Assembly: GCA_020073005.1 (NCBI GenBank)
Contig: JAIQFX010000011.1
Span: 1-64,000 of the forward strand
Direction of reading: 5' to 3'
Source of the DNA: Terriglobia bacterium
GTDB lineage: Bacteria; Acidobacteriota; Vicinamibacteria; Vicinamibacterales; CAVVIG01
Length of the DNA stretch: 64,000 bases
Position numbers and translations under genes: made by a program. This document shows, in pieces, positions 41,224 to 48,328 of the stretch (positions are counted from its first letter, which is position 1; each line of letters opens with the position of its first letter). The notes under the pieces are model-generated. The model ran no database searches and was not told where the DNA came from. It saw only the letters and a program-made list of their open reading frames with translations.

Positions 41224-42282
41224 TCACAGCAACGCCGTGCGCTCGTCGATGCCGAGCATGACATTCATGTTCTGCACGGCCTGGCCCGACGCGCCCTTTA
41301 GCAGGTTGTCGATCACCGACACGAGAATCGCGCGGCCCGACGGGTCCACGCGCCAGCCGATGTCGCAGAAATTCGTGTGCGCCACGTGCTTGATCTCGGG
41401 CAGCGCCGACCCGACCAGCCGCACGAACGTCGCGCCCGCGTACGCCTGCTCGAGGACGTGCCCCAGCGCTTCTTCGGTCGTGCCGGGCGCCACGCGGATG
41501 TAGATCGTCGAGAGAATGCCGCGGTCGAGCGGCACCAGATGCGGCGTGAACGTCACCGTCCGGCCGACGCCCTGATCAATCTCCGCGCCGTGGCGGTGGC
41601 TGAAGACGCCGTAGGCCGACATGCTGCCGTGGATTTCGGAGAAATGCGTCCGCTCGGACGGCGTCTTCCCCGCGCCCGAGACGCCCGACTTCGCGTCGAC
41701 GATGACGTCGGTGTTCGGGAGCAGCAGGCCGGCCTCAGCCAACGGCGCGAGCGCCAGCAATGCCGCGGTCGGATAGCAGCCGGGATTGGCCACCAGCTGC
41801 GCGCGCGCCACGGCGCCGCGCTCGCGTTCGGTGAGCCCGTAGGCGACGCCCGCCGGCAGCGCGTGGGTATCCGGATACCACCGCGCGCGGACGCCGTCGT
41901 CCCGCAGCCGGAACGCTCCGGACAGGTCGATGACGCGGACGCCAGCGGCCACCAGCTTCGGCGCCAGCTCCGCCGCCGCGGCGTCGGGCAGGGCGAGGAA
42001 CACGATGTCCGCCTCGCTGGCCAGCGTCTCGGGCGAGAGCGGCGTGATGACGCCGTCCCAGAGCCGCGTGAGGCCGGGCAGCCGTCGAGACGAGGCGCCG
42101 GTCTGGCCCGAGGACATGGCCGCGCCCAGCGCGACCGAGGGATGGCGCGAGAGCAGCCGCAGCAGCTCCTGGCCCGTATAGCCGGTGGCGCCGGCGATGG
42201 CGACGCGGGCGACGGGGCGGTCGTTGTTTCCAGGGCCGGGCGCGCCCGGCGACTGCGTCAGCGGCTGCGCGACTGTATGCAT
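41224..42282 (-). CDS. argC: N-acetyl-gamma-glutamyl-phosphate reductase
   Basis: A 352-residue NADPH enzyme, third step of arginine synthesis. NADP loop GATGYTG at 31-37 and catalytic C169 in NPGCYPTAA. The first 22 residues (QSPGAPGPGNN) extend beyond most homologues. ATG 42282 has no ribosome-binding site and lies about five bases from the expected transcription start, so the mRNA may be leaderless. First gene of argCBDAJF. Confidence 0.95.
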   Translation of the reverse strand: MHTVAQPLTQSPGAPGPGNNDRPVARVAIAGATGYTGQELLRLLSRHPSVALGAAMSSGQTGASSRRLPGLTRLWDGVITPLSPETLASEADIVFLALPDAAAAELAPKLVAAGVRVIDLSGAFRLRDDGVRARWYPDTHALPAGVAYGLTERERGAVARAQLVANPGCYPTAALLALAPLAEAGLLLPNTDVIVDAKSGVSGAGKTPSERTHFSEIHGSMSAYGVFSHRHGAEIDQGVGRTVTFTPHLVPLDRGILSTIYIRVAPGTTEEALGHVLEQAYAGATFVRLVGSALPEIKHVAHTNFCDIGWRVDPSGRAILVSVIDNLLKGASGQAVQNMNVMLGIDERTALL

Positions 42283-42293
42283 CGGAAAGAATA

Positions 42294-42322
42294 CTTATAC
42301 ACGTCCTGTACTGCTATTTCAA
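42294..42322 (-). promoter_or_regulatory. Promoter of the arg operon
   Basis: On the minus strand TTGAAA (42322-42317) and TATAAG (42299-42294) are exactly 17 bases apart, upstream of argC. The predicted start of transcription is a few bases before the argC ATG. Confidence 0.6.
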
Positions 42323-42332
42323 CAGAATTCGA

Positions 42333-42346
42333 TGCATAATCATGTA
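42333..42346. promoter_or_regulatory. Possible ARG box
   Basis: TGCATAATCATGTA is a quasi-palindrome like the ArgR site TGAATAATTATTCA (10 of 14 positions). It lies between the divergent argC and argR genes, just upstream of the argC promoter. Confidence 0.35.
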
Positions 42347-42388
42347 CCGTTCCCTCTGAAACAGTGTATTCTGAGTGCCTTCCAGACC

Positions 42389-42841
42389 ATGAAAGCGCGC
42401 CGCCAAGCCGTCATCCTCGACCTCGTGGACCGCGAGCCGCTCCACAGCCAGGAAGAGCTCCGCCAGCGGCTGCACCAGAAGGGCTTCGAGGCCACGCAGG
42501 CGACGATTTCGCGCGACATCACGGAGCTGGGGCTCGTCAAGCGTTCGGGCGACGGCGCGTACCAGCGCGCCGGCGTCGAGGCGCCCGACCCGGAGACCGC
42601 CCTGACGGCGCTCGAGCGCGCCGCGGCCGATTTTCTCCGCAGCGTCGACCGTGTCCAGCAGCTCGTCGTCATCCGGACCGGGCGCGGGCAGGCGCAGGTC
42701 CTGGCCGAAGCCCTCGATCGCGCGCGTCTGGCCGAAGCCGTCGGCACGATCGCGGGCGACGACACGATTCTGGTCGTGGCGCGCGGCGCCCGCGCGGCCA
42801 CGGCCCTCGTGAAGCGGCTGCGGGAATATTCGACCGAATAG
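42389..42841 (+). CDS. argR: Arginine repressor
   Basis: A 150-residue regulator that binds arginine and represses arg genes. N-terminal winged helix with LHSQEELRQRLHQKGFEATQATISRDITELGLVK (about 17-50) and a C-terminal oligomerisation/arginine domain with LVVIRTGRGQAQVLAEALDR and TIAGDDTILVVARG (GDDT is the arginine-contact motif). Start at ATG 42389 matches family length; the ATG at 42332 would add 19 unlikely residues. Divergent from argC, so it probably controls both sides of the cluster. Confidence 0.93.
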   Translation: MKARRQAVILDLVDREPLHSQEELRQRLHQKGFEATQATISRDITELGLVKRSGDGAYQRAGVEAPDPETALTALERAAADFLRSVDRVQQLVVIRTGRGQAQVLAEALDRARLAEAVGTIAGDDTILVVARGARAATALVKRLREYSTE

Positions 42842-42910
42842 CGGAATCATCAAGCGACAGGAATCACTGGAATGCCTGCAACACGTGACTCGTCTGTGAA
42901 GGATTCGCGC

Positions 42911-44128
42911 ATGGGGCGCATCGTGATCGCCTACTCGGGCGGCCTCGACACGTCCGTGGCCGTGCCCTGGCTCGCCGAGCGGTACGGCGCCGAGATCGTC
43001 GCCGTGACGATGGACCTCGGGCAGGGGGCCGAGCTCGAGGAAGTGCGGGACCGCGCGCTGGCGTCGGGCGCGATCCGCGCCCACGTGCTCGACGTGCGGG
43101 AGGAATTCGCGCGCGATTTCGTCCTGCGCGCGCTCAAGGCCGACGCGCTGTACGAGGACAGATATCCGCTGGCGACCGCGCTCGCCCGGCCGCTCATCGC
43201 CCAGAAGCTGATCGAGATTGCCGAAATCGAACAGGCGACGGCCGTCGCGCACGGGTGCAGCGGCAAGGGCAACGACCAGGTGCGGCTCGAAGTCACGGCG
43301 CGCGCGCTGAATTCCAGCATCCGCATCATCGCGCCGGCGCGGGAATGGGGCATGTCGCGCGCGGAAGAGATCGAGTACGCGCGGCAGCGCAACGTCCCGG
43401 TGCCGGCGACCGTCGAGAGCCCGTACAGCACGGATTTCAATCTCTGGGGCCGGGCCGTCGACTGCGGCGCGCTCGAGGATCCCTGGCACGAGCCGCCCGA
43501 AGACATCTACACGCTGACCAAATCTCCGCGGGAATGCCCGGACGAACCGGCCTACGTCGAGGTCTCCTTCGAGCGCGGCGTCCCGACGGCGATCAACGGG
43601 GTCGCGATGCCGATGCTCGATCTGATCGCCAGCCTCGGCACCATCGCCGGCGCGAACGGCGTCGGGCGCATCGATCTGATCGAGAACCGGCTCGTCGGCA
43701 TCAAGTCGCGCGAAGTCTACGAGGCGCCCGCGGCCGTCGTCCTGCACGCGGCGCACGAAGAACTGCAGCGCCTGGTCACCACGGCGGATCTCGATCGCCT
43801 CTGCCGCGACATCTCCCAGAAGTACGCCGACCTCGTCTACAACGGCCTCTGGTTCACGCCGACGCGTGAAGCGATGGACGCGTTCGTCGACACGGTGCAG
43901 GAGCGCGTGACCGGCGTCATCCGCCTGAAGCTCTTCAAAGGCGACTGCCGGATCGTCGGCCGCAAGTCGCCGTTCGGGCTCTACGATCAGTCGCTGGCCA
44001 CGCACGACGCGGGCGACATGTTCGATCACGCGGCAACGGCCGGCTTCATCAAGATCTGGGGATTGCCGGTCGAAAGCACCGCCAAGAAGGCGCCAAAGAA
44101 ACGAAAGTCGTTGGTCGTTAGTCGTTAG
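42911..44128 (+). CDS. argG: Argininosuccinate synthase
   Basis: A 405-residue ATP enzyme joining citrulline and aspartate. PP-loop SGGLDTS at 9-15 and further family segments AHGCSGKGNDQVR, YSTDFNLWGRAVDCG and the late YNGLWFTP. ATG 42911 has AAGGA seven bases upstream, so it is preferred over 42872. The last residues (KKAPKKRKSLVVSR) are Lys/Arg-rich and end inside a 7-base repeat that supplies the stop codon. Confidence 0.96.
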   Translation: MGRIVIAYSGGLDTSVAVPWLAERYGAEIVAVTMDLGQGAELEEVRDRALASGAIRAHVLDVREEFARDFVLRALKADALYEDRYPLATALARPLIAQKLIEIAEIEQATAVAHGCSGKGNDQVRLEVTARALNSSIRIIAPAREWGMSRAEEIEYARQRNVPVPATVESPYSTDFNLWGRAVDCGALEDPWHEPPEDIYTLTKSPRECPDEPAYVEVSFERGVPTAINGVAMPMLDLIASLGTIAGANGVGRIDLIENRLVGIKSREVYEAPAAVVLHAAHEELQRLVTTADLDRLCRDISQKYADLVYNGLWFTPTREAMDAFVDTVQERVTGVIRLKLFKGDCRIVGRKSPFGLYDQSLATHDAGDMFDHAATAGFIKIWGLPVESTAKKAPKKRKSLVVSR

Positions 44129-44203
44129 TCGTTTGTCACGATCAACCGCCGCGACGCATCCCTGAGCCGACCAATGACCAATGACCCACGACTAACGACC
44201 ACT
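44107..44203. repeat. Inverted 7-base arrays spanning the argG end and argH start
   Basis: Left arm TCGTTGG, TCGTTAG, TCGTTAG, TCGTTTG (about 44108-44136) contains the argG stop. Right arm 44168-44203 holds CCAATGA, CCAATGA, CCCACGA, CTAACGA, CCACTTT, and its first ATG is the argH start. The arms are partial inverse copies. Confidence 0.82.
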
Positions 44204-45571
44204 TTGTGGTCCGGAAGATTCGATACGGCGCCCGATGCGGCGGCGTTCGAGTTTGGCGCGTCGTTCCGGTTCGACCGGCGCTTGTTCGAAGACGACGTCA
44301 CGGGCAGTCTCGCGTGGGCGCGGGCGCTGGCGAAGGCCGGCGTGCTCTCGGCGGACGAGGCTCGTCAGATTGCGGACGCGCTGACCGCGATGCTCGAGCG
44401 CGGCCGCGCCGATGCGTCATTCGTCGACGGCCCGGACGAGGACGTCCACAGCTTCGTCGAGCGCCTTCTTGTCGAGCGGCTCGGCGACGCCGGACGCCGG
44501 TTGCACACCGGCCGCTCGCGCAACGAACAGGTCTCGCTGGACCTGCGACTCTATTTGCGGCGTCGCATTCCCGCGCTGCAGCACGCGATCGCGGGCGTCG
44601 TCGACGCGCTGGCCGCGCAGGCCGCGGCGGCGGGCGACGCGCTGATGCCGTCGTTCACGCATTTCCGTCCGGCGCAGCCGGTCCTCGTCGCGCACTTCTT
44701 TCTCTCGCACGCGGCGCCGCTGCGGCGCGACTTCGCGCGGCTCGCCGCCGCGCGTGACGAAGCCGACGCGCTGCCGCTCGGCTCCGGCGCGATCGCGGGC
44801 ACGGCCTACGCGGTCGACGTCAACGCGCTCGCCGCCGATCTCGGCTTCGCGCGCATTGTCGACAACAGCATGGACGCGTCGTCGGATCGCGACTTCGCGG
44901 CGACCTTTCTCTATGCGTGCGCCATGACGATGGTGCATCTGAGCCGGATGGCGGAGGACTTCATCATCTTCTGCGGCGACGAGCATCGGTTCTTCGAGCT
45001 GTCCGACGCGCTCAGCACCGGCAGCAGCATGATGCCGCAGAAGAAGAATCCCGATCCGCTGGAGCTCGTGCGCGGCAAGTCCGGCCGCGCGATCGGCCAT
45101 CTCATGGGGCTCCTGACGACGATCAAAGGTCTGCCGACGGGGTACAACAAGGATCTGCAGGAAGACAAAGAAGCCGTATTCGGGGCCGAAGATACGCTCG
45201 CCGGTTGCCTCGCCGTCGTGCGTTCGGTCGTCCACGGCTTGACGCTCAATCGCGAGGCCGCCGCCTCGGCGGCGTCGGGCCTGCTGCTCGCGACCGACGT
45301 CGCCGATTATCTCGTCGGCCGCGGCGTCCCGTTCCGCCGCGCGCATGAAATCGTCGGCGCGCTCGTGCGCAAGCTTCACGGCGAGCGGCGCGACTTCGAA
45401 TCGATGACATTCGCTGAGTGGCGCGCGTCGAGCGACCTCTTCGAGCCCGACGTCGTCGCGCGCGTCAAGCCCGGCGCCTCCGTGGCGGCGAAGCGGACGC
45501 CGCAATCGACCGCGCCGGGGGCCGTGGCGGCGCGGCTGGCCGACGTCCGGCAGTGGCTCGCGTCGCTCTAG
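44174..45571 (+). CDS. argH: Argininosuccinate lyase
   Basis: A 465-residue fumarase-fold enzyme, last step of arginine synthesis. Signature GSSMMPQKKNP at 283-293, TGRSRN at 112-117 and THFRPAQP with the active His near 163. The first ten residues (MTNDPRLTTT) are encoded by a 7-base repeat, and there is no ribosome-binding site before ATG 44174; the conserved part starts at LWSGRF. Follows argG on the same strand. Confidence 0.95.
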   Translation: MTNDPRLTTTLWSGRFDTAPDAAAFEFGASFRFDRRLFEDDVTGSLAWARALAKAGVLSADEARQIADALTAMLERGRADASFVDGPDEDVHSFVERLLVERLGDAGRRLHTGRSRNEQVSLDLRLYLRRRIPALQHAIAGVVDALAAQAAAAGDALMPSFTHFRPAQPVLVAHFFLSHAAPLRRDFARLAAARDEADALPLGSGAIAGTAYAVDVNALAADLGFARIVDNSMDASSDRDFAATFLYACAMTMVHLSRMAEDFIIFCGDEHRFFELSDALSTGSSMMPQKKNPDPLELVRGKSGRAIGHLMGLLTTIKGLPTGYNKDLQEDKEAVFGAEDTLAGCLAVVRSVVHGLTLNREAAASAASGLLLATDVADYLVGRGVPFRRAHEIVGALVRKLHGERRDFESMTFAEWRASSDLFEPDVVARVKPGASVAAKRTPQSTAPGAVAARLADVRQWLASL

Positions 45572-45671
45572 CGCCGGTGTTGCCAGGCGAAAACCGGCTC
45601 TGCTAAGATGGCGCTCGCCTTCGCAATTCCTTTCCCAAAGCAGCGGTGAGTTCGGGAGCCCTGGAGCGTTG

Positions 45672-46397
45672 ATGCAACAGCGCCAGCTTCGCCTTGGTGA
45701 CGTTCTGGACGACTACTGTCCGCGCGAGCGGCGCGTGACGAATCACGCCGTGGTGGCGATGATCGGCGACGAGGTCAAGCAGACCCGCTGCACCGCGTGC
45801 GAAGCCGAACACGAGTACAAGCACGCGAAAGTGCCGCGGCAGCGGCGCAAGACGGAGACGCCGGCCGCGCTCTACGCGCAGGTGCTGGCGGGCGCTCCCA
45901 AGAAAGTCACGCACGAGACCCCGGCGCCACCGAGCGCCGGTCCGGTCGCCGCCTCGGACGATATCGCGCCGATCGCCGACGAGCCGAATGACGAGGCGGC
46001 GACCGACGTGGCCGCTGCCGCCGGGCCGCCTGTGATCGCGGCCGATCGCGCCGAAGGCGACGCCGACGAAGAAGGTCCGGTGCATCGGCCGCTGATTCGC
46101 GCGTCGCTTCCGAGGATCGAAGGGCAGCAGCCTCCCGCGCGACCCATTCCCGAGTTCACCGTGCGCCAGCCCGGCGGCCGCCAGAACAGATTCCATCCGC
46201 GCCATCAGCGCGGCGGCGGACAGCAGGGGCAGTTCGGACAGCGGTTCTCCGGCGATCGCTCGAACGGCAACAACTTCGGCGGCCCGCCGCGCGGCGGCGG
46301 CATGCGGCAGGGAGGCGGCCGTCCGCCGCAAGGCCACATGTCGTCGCGCCCCCCGCGTCATCGAGGTGGCGGAGGAGGGCACAAAAGGTCAAAGTGA
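45672..46397 (+). CDS. Zinc-ribbon / RGG-rich protein of unknown function
   Basis: A 241-residue, probably nucleic-acid-binding protein. The N-terminal 50 residues hold DYCPRERRVTNHAVVAMIGD and TRCTACEAEHEYKH, with Cys and His in a zinc-finger-like spacing. The middle is Ala/Pro/Glu-rich and disordered. The C-terminus (about 165-241) is dominated by RGG, GGR and Gln/Gly repeats (RHQRGGGQQGQFGQ, RGGGMRQGGGRPP, RHRGGGGGHKRSK). ATG 45672 with GGAG upstream. I know no studied member; an RNA-binding role is an inference from composition. Confidence 0.75.
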   Translation: MQQRQLRLGDVLDDYCPRERRVTNHAVVAMIGDEVKQTRCTACEAEHEYKHAKVPRQRRKTETPAALYAQVLAGAPKKVTHETPAPPSAGPVAASDDIAPIADEPNDEAATDVAAAAGPPVIAADRAEGDADEEGPVHRPLIRASLPRIEGQQPPARPIPEFTVRQPGGRQNRFHPRHQRGGGQQGQFGQRFSGDRSNGNNFGGPPRGGGMRQGGGRPPQGHMSSRPPRHRGGGGGHKRSK

Positions 46398-46480
46398 GAA
46401 GTTAGAAGTGAAAAGTAAGAAGGCCGGACTTTCCACTTTCCACTTTACTTTTCTGTTTTCACTTTTCAGTTTTCACTTTT
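46388..46480. repeat. Inverted 7-base arrays before fabI
   Basis: Left part GTGAGAA, GTTAGAA, GTGAAAA, GTAAGAA; then GGCCGGA; right part CTTTCCA, CTTTCCA, CTTTACT, TTTCTGT and TTTCACT-type units up to the fabI ATG at 46482. The stop codon of the preceding gene also lies in it. No ribosome-binding site precedes fabI. Confidence 0.82.
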
Positions 46481-46481
46481 C

Positions 46482-47255
46482 ATGTCCATCCTCTCAGGCA
46501 AACACGGTCTCATCGTCGGTGTCGCCAACAAGCGGTCGATCTCGTGGGCGATCGCGCAGGCCGCGGCGGCCGCGGGCGCGCGTCTCGCGCTGACGTATCC
46601 GAGCGAGCGGCTCGAAGAGAACGTCCGCGAGCTGGCGGCGACGCTCGAGCACCCGGTCCTCGCGCCGTGCGACGTCGGCAGCGATCAGCAGATCGCCGAT
46701 CTCGCGACGACGCTCGACCGCGAGTTCGGCGGCCTCGATTTCCTGGTGCACGGCGCCGGGTTCGCCCCGGCCGACGCGCTGCACAATCCGTTCGTCGACA
46801 CATCGCGCGAGAGCTTCCGGATCGCGCTCGACATCAGCGCGTACTCGCTCATTGGATTGACGCGGGCGATGATGCCGTTGATGGAGAAGCGCGGCGGCGG
46901 CAGCGTGCTGACGCTGACGTATCTCGGCAGCCAGCGCGTGTTCCCGAACTACAACGTGATGGGCGTGGCGAAAGCCGCGCTCGAATCGTCGGTCCGGTAC
47001 CTGGCGAGCGAGCTGGGCCCGAAGAACGTCCGCGTGAACGCCATCTCGGCCGGCGCGATCAAGACGCTGGCCGCGTCGGGCATCGGCGGGTTCTCGACGA
47101 TCCTGCAGGTCTATCGCGATCGCGCGCCGCTGCGGCGCAGCGTCGAAGGCGCGGAGGTCGCCGACGCGGCGATCTTCCTGCTCAGCCCGGCGTCGCGCGC
47201 GGTCACCGGCGAAATCCTCATGGTGGACTCCGGCTTCCACGCGATGGGCCTCTAG
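46482..47255 (+). CDS. fabI: Enoyl-ACP reductase (FabI type)
   Basis: A 257-residue SDR that reduces trans-2-enoyl-ACP in fatty-acid elongation. GVANKRSISWAIA at 13-25 is the FabI-type NADH loop. Y147, Y157 and K164 match the FabI catalytic set (YLGSQRVFPNYNVMGVAK), and the C-terminal VTGEILMVDSGFHAMG is typical. ATG 46482 fits the family but lies at the end of a T-rich 7-base repeat with no Shine-Dalgarno. Confidence 0.94.
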   Translation: MSILSGKHGLIVGVANKRSISWAIAQAAAAAGARLALTYPSERLEENVRELAATLEHPVLAPCDVGSDQQIADLATTLDREFGGLDFLVHGAGFAPADALHNPFVDTSRESFRIALDISAYSLIGLTRAMMPLMEKRGGGSVLTLTYLGSQRVFPNYNVMGVAKAALESSVRYLASELGPKNVRVNAISAGAIKTLAASGIGGFSTILQVYRDRAPLRRSVEGAEVADAAIFLLSPASRAVTGEILMVDSGFHAMGL

Positions 47256-47273
47256 CCCTCAGACGTCCTTCCC

Positions 47274-47963
47274 CTATTCGACCCGAATCCGCGCGGCGTG
47301 GACGCCGAGATCGCCGAGCGCGATCTTCATCTCGTCGACGAGCGACTGCGGGCCGCAGACAAAGCAGAGCGTCGCGGGATCGCGGATCAATTCCGCCAGC
47401 GTCTCGCGCGTGAAGCGCCCGCGCGCTCCGTCCCAGCGTTCGTCGCCGGCGCGCGTCACGGTCTGCCGCAGTTCAATGCGTCCCGCCCGCGCCAGCGCCC
47501 GCAGCTCCTCTTCGTACGCGAACTCGCCGGGCGTGCGCGCGCTGTAGAACAGACCGACGGTGCCGTGCGGCACCGTCAGCGCGTGACGCAGCATCGCGCG
47601 TAGCGGCGCGATGCCCGTGCCACCGGCGACGAAGACGAAGCGTCGCTCCTCCGGCCCGGCTGGGAACGTGAACGCGCCGAGCGGACCTTCGACGTCGACC
47701 TGTTGTCCCGGCTCCAGAATCAGATGCGGTCCCGCGACGGCGCTCGCATCCACGCCGATGAGGAATTCGAGCGTCCCGTCGCGCCGCGAGTCCTCCGGCG
47801 ACGCGGCGATGGAGTAGGGGATCCGCTTCTCCTGCCCGTGCGACCCAAGGGCTGCGGCCTGACCCGGCGCGTAGTCGAATCGCTGGCCGTCGAGCGCGAG
47901 ACGCACGATCCGCGCGCGCGGCGTGGCGGTGACGATCTCTCGGATGGGCAGCGTCAGCAACAC
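47274..47963 (-). CDS. Ferredoxin/flavodoxin-NADP reductase-like oxidoreductase
   Basis: A 229-residue FNR-family flavoprotein. The FAD domain includes PYSIAASPED (RxYSxAS-like: RIPYSIAA), and the NAD(P) domain has FVAGGTGIAPLRAML and VCGPQSLVDEM. It transfers electrons between NAD(P)H and a small carrier; no ferredoxin domain is fused and no partner is adjacent. The C-terminus is short. Convergent with fabI. Confidence 0.85.
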   Translation of the reverse strand: MLLTLPIREIVTATPRARIVRLALDGQRFDYAPGQAAALGSHGQEKRIPYSIAASPEDSRRDGTLEFLIGVDASAVAGPHLILEPGQQVDVEGPLGAFTFPAGPEERRFVFVAGGTGIAPLRAMLRHALTVPHGTVGLFYSARTPGEFAYEEELRALARAGRIELRQTVTRAGDERWDGARGRFTRETLAELIRDPATLCFVCGPQSLVDEMKIALGDLGVHAARIRVE

Positions 47964-47989
47964 GGGCGGTGTCGCGATTATGCTATCGC

Positions 47990-48226
47990 ATGGCTCTTCG
48001 CCGCGTCCGCGGCGCCTTGCTGCGGCTGGCCCGGCGCCGCCCGATGGCGATCATCGCCGGGCTCGCGCTCGCCGCGCCGGCGGCGTGGCTGGAATTCGGC
48101 GCGGGGATCGATGCGTGGTGGGCCAACGGCCTGGCGCTCGTGATGGGCGCGACGGGGGTGGCCCTGATGTGGACTGGCCTGACGGGGTTGAGAGCTGACT
48201 GGGTGGACGAGGAAACTGAAAACTGA
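47990..48226 (+). CDS. Small membrane protein of unknown function
   Basis: 78 residues from ATG 47990 (an upstream in-frame ATG at 47969 is also possible). Basic N-terminus (ALRRVRGALLRLARRRP), then two hydrophobic stretches (about 19-40 and 46-68). The last residues (DEETEN) and the stop fall at the edge of a 7-base repeat. It is divergent from the FNR-type gene. Confidence 0.55.
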   Translation: MALRRVRGALLRLARRRPMAIIAGLALAAPAAWLEFGAGIDAWWANGLALVMGATGVALMWTGLTGLRADWVDEETEN

Positions 48227-48328
48227 AAAGAGAAAACTGAAAAGTGAAGCTGAAAGACGCACGACAGGAGTGCTGTCTGAACTTTTTTCTTTTTTCTTTT
48301 CTCTTTTCTCTTTTCAGTTTTCAGTTTC
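48212..48328. repeat. Inverted 7-base arrays between convergent genes
   Basis: Left arm CTGAAAA, CTGAAAA, GAGAAAA, CTGAAAA, GTGAAGC (48216-48250). Right arm TTTTTTC, TTTTTTC, TTTTCTC, TTTTCTC, TTTTCAG, TTTTCAG (about 48282-48323), then the stop of the HD-GYP gene at 48327. A long hairpin with T-rich flank; it could end transcription from the plus-strand gene. Confidence 0.85.

Noticed and set aside
21011-48328. 7-base arrays as CRISPR repeats
   Set aside because: No constant repeat of 24-40 bases and no unique spacers; units are 7 bases and contiguous. No cas genes.
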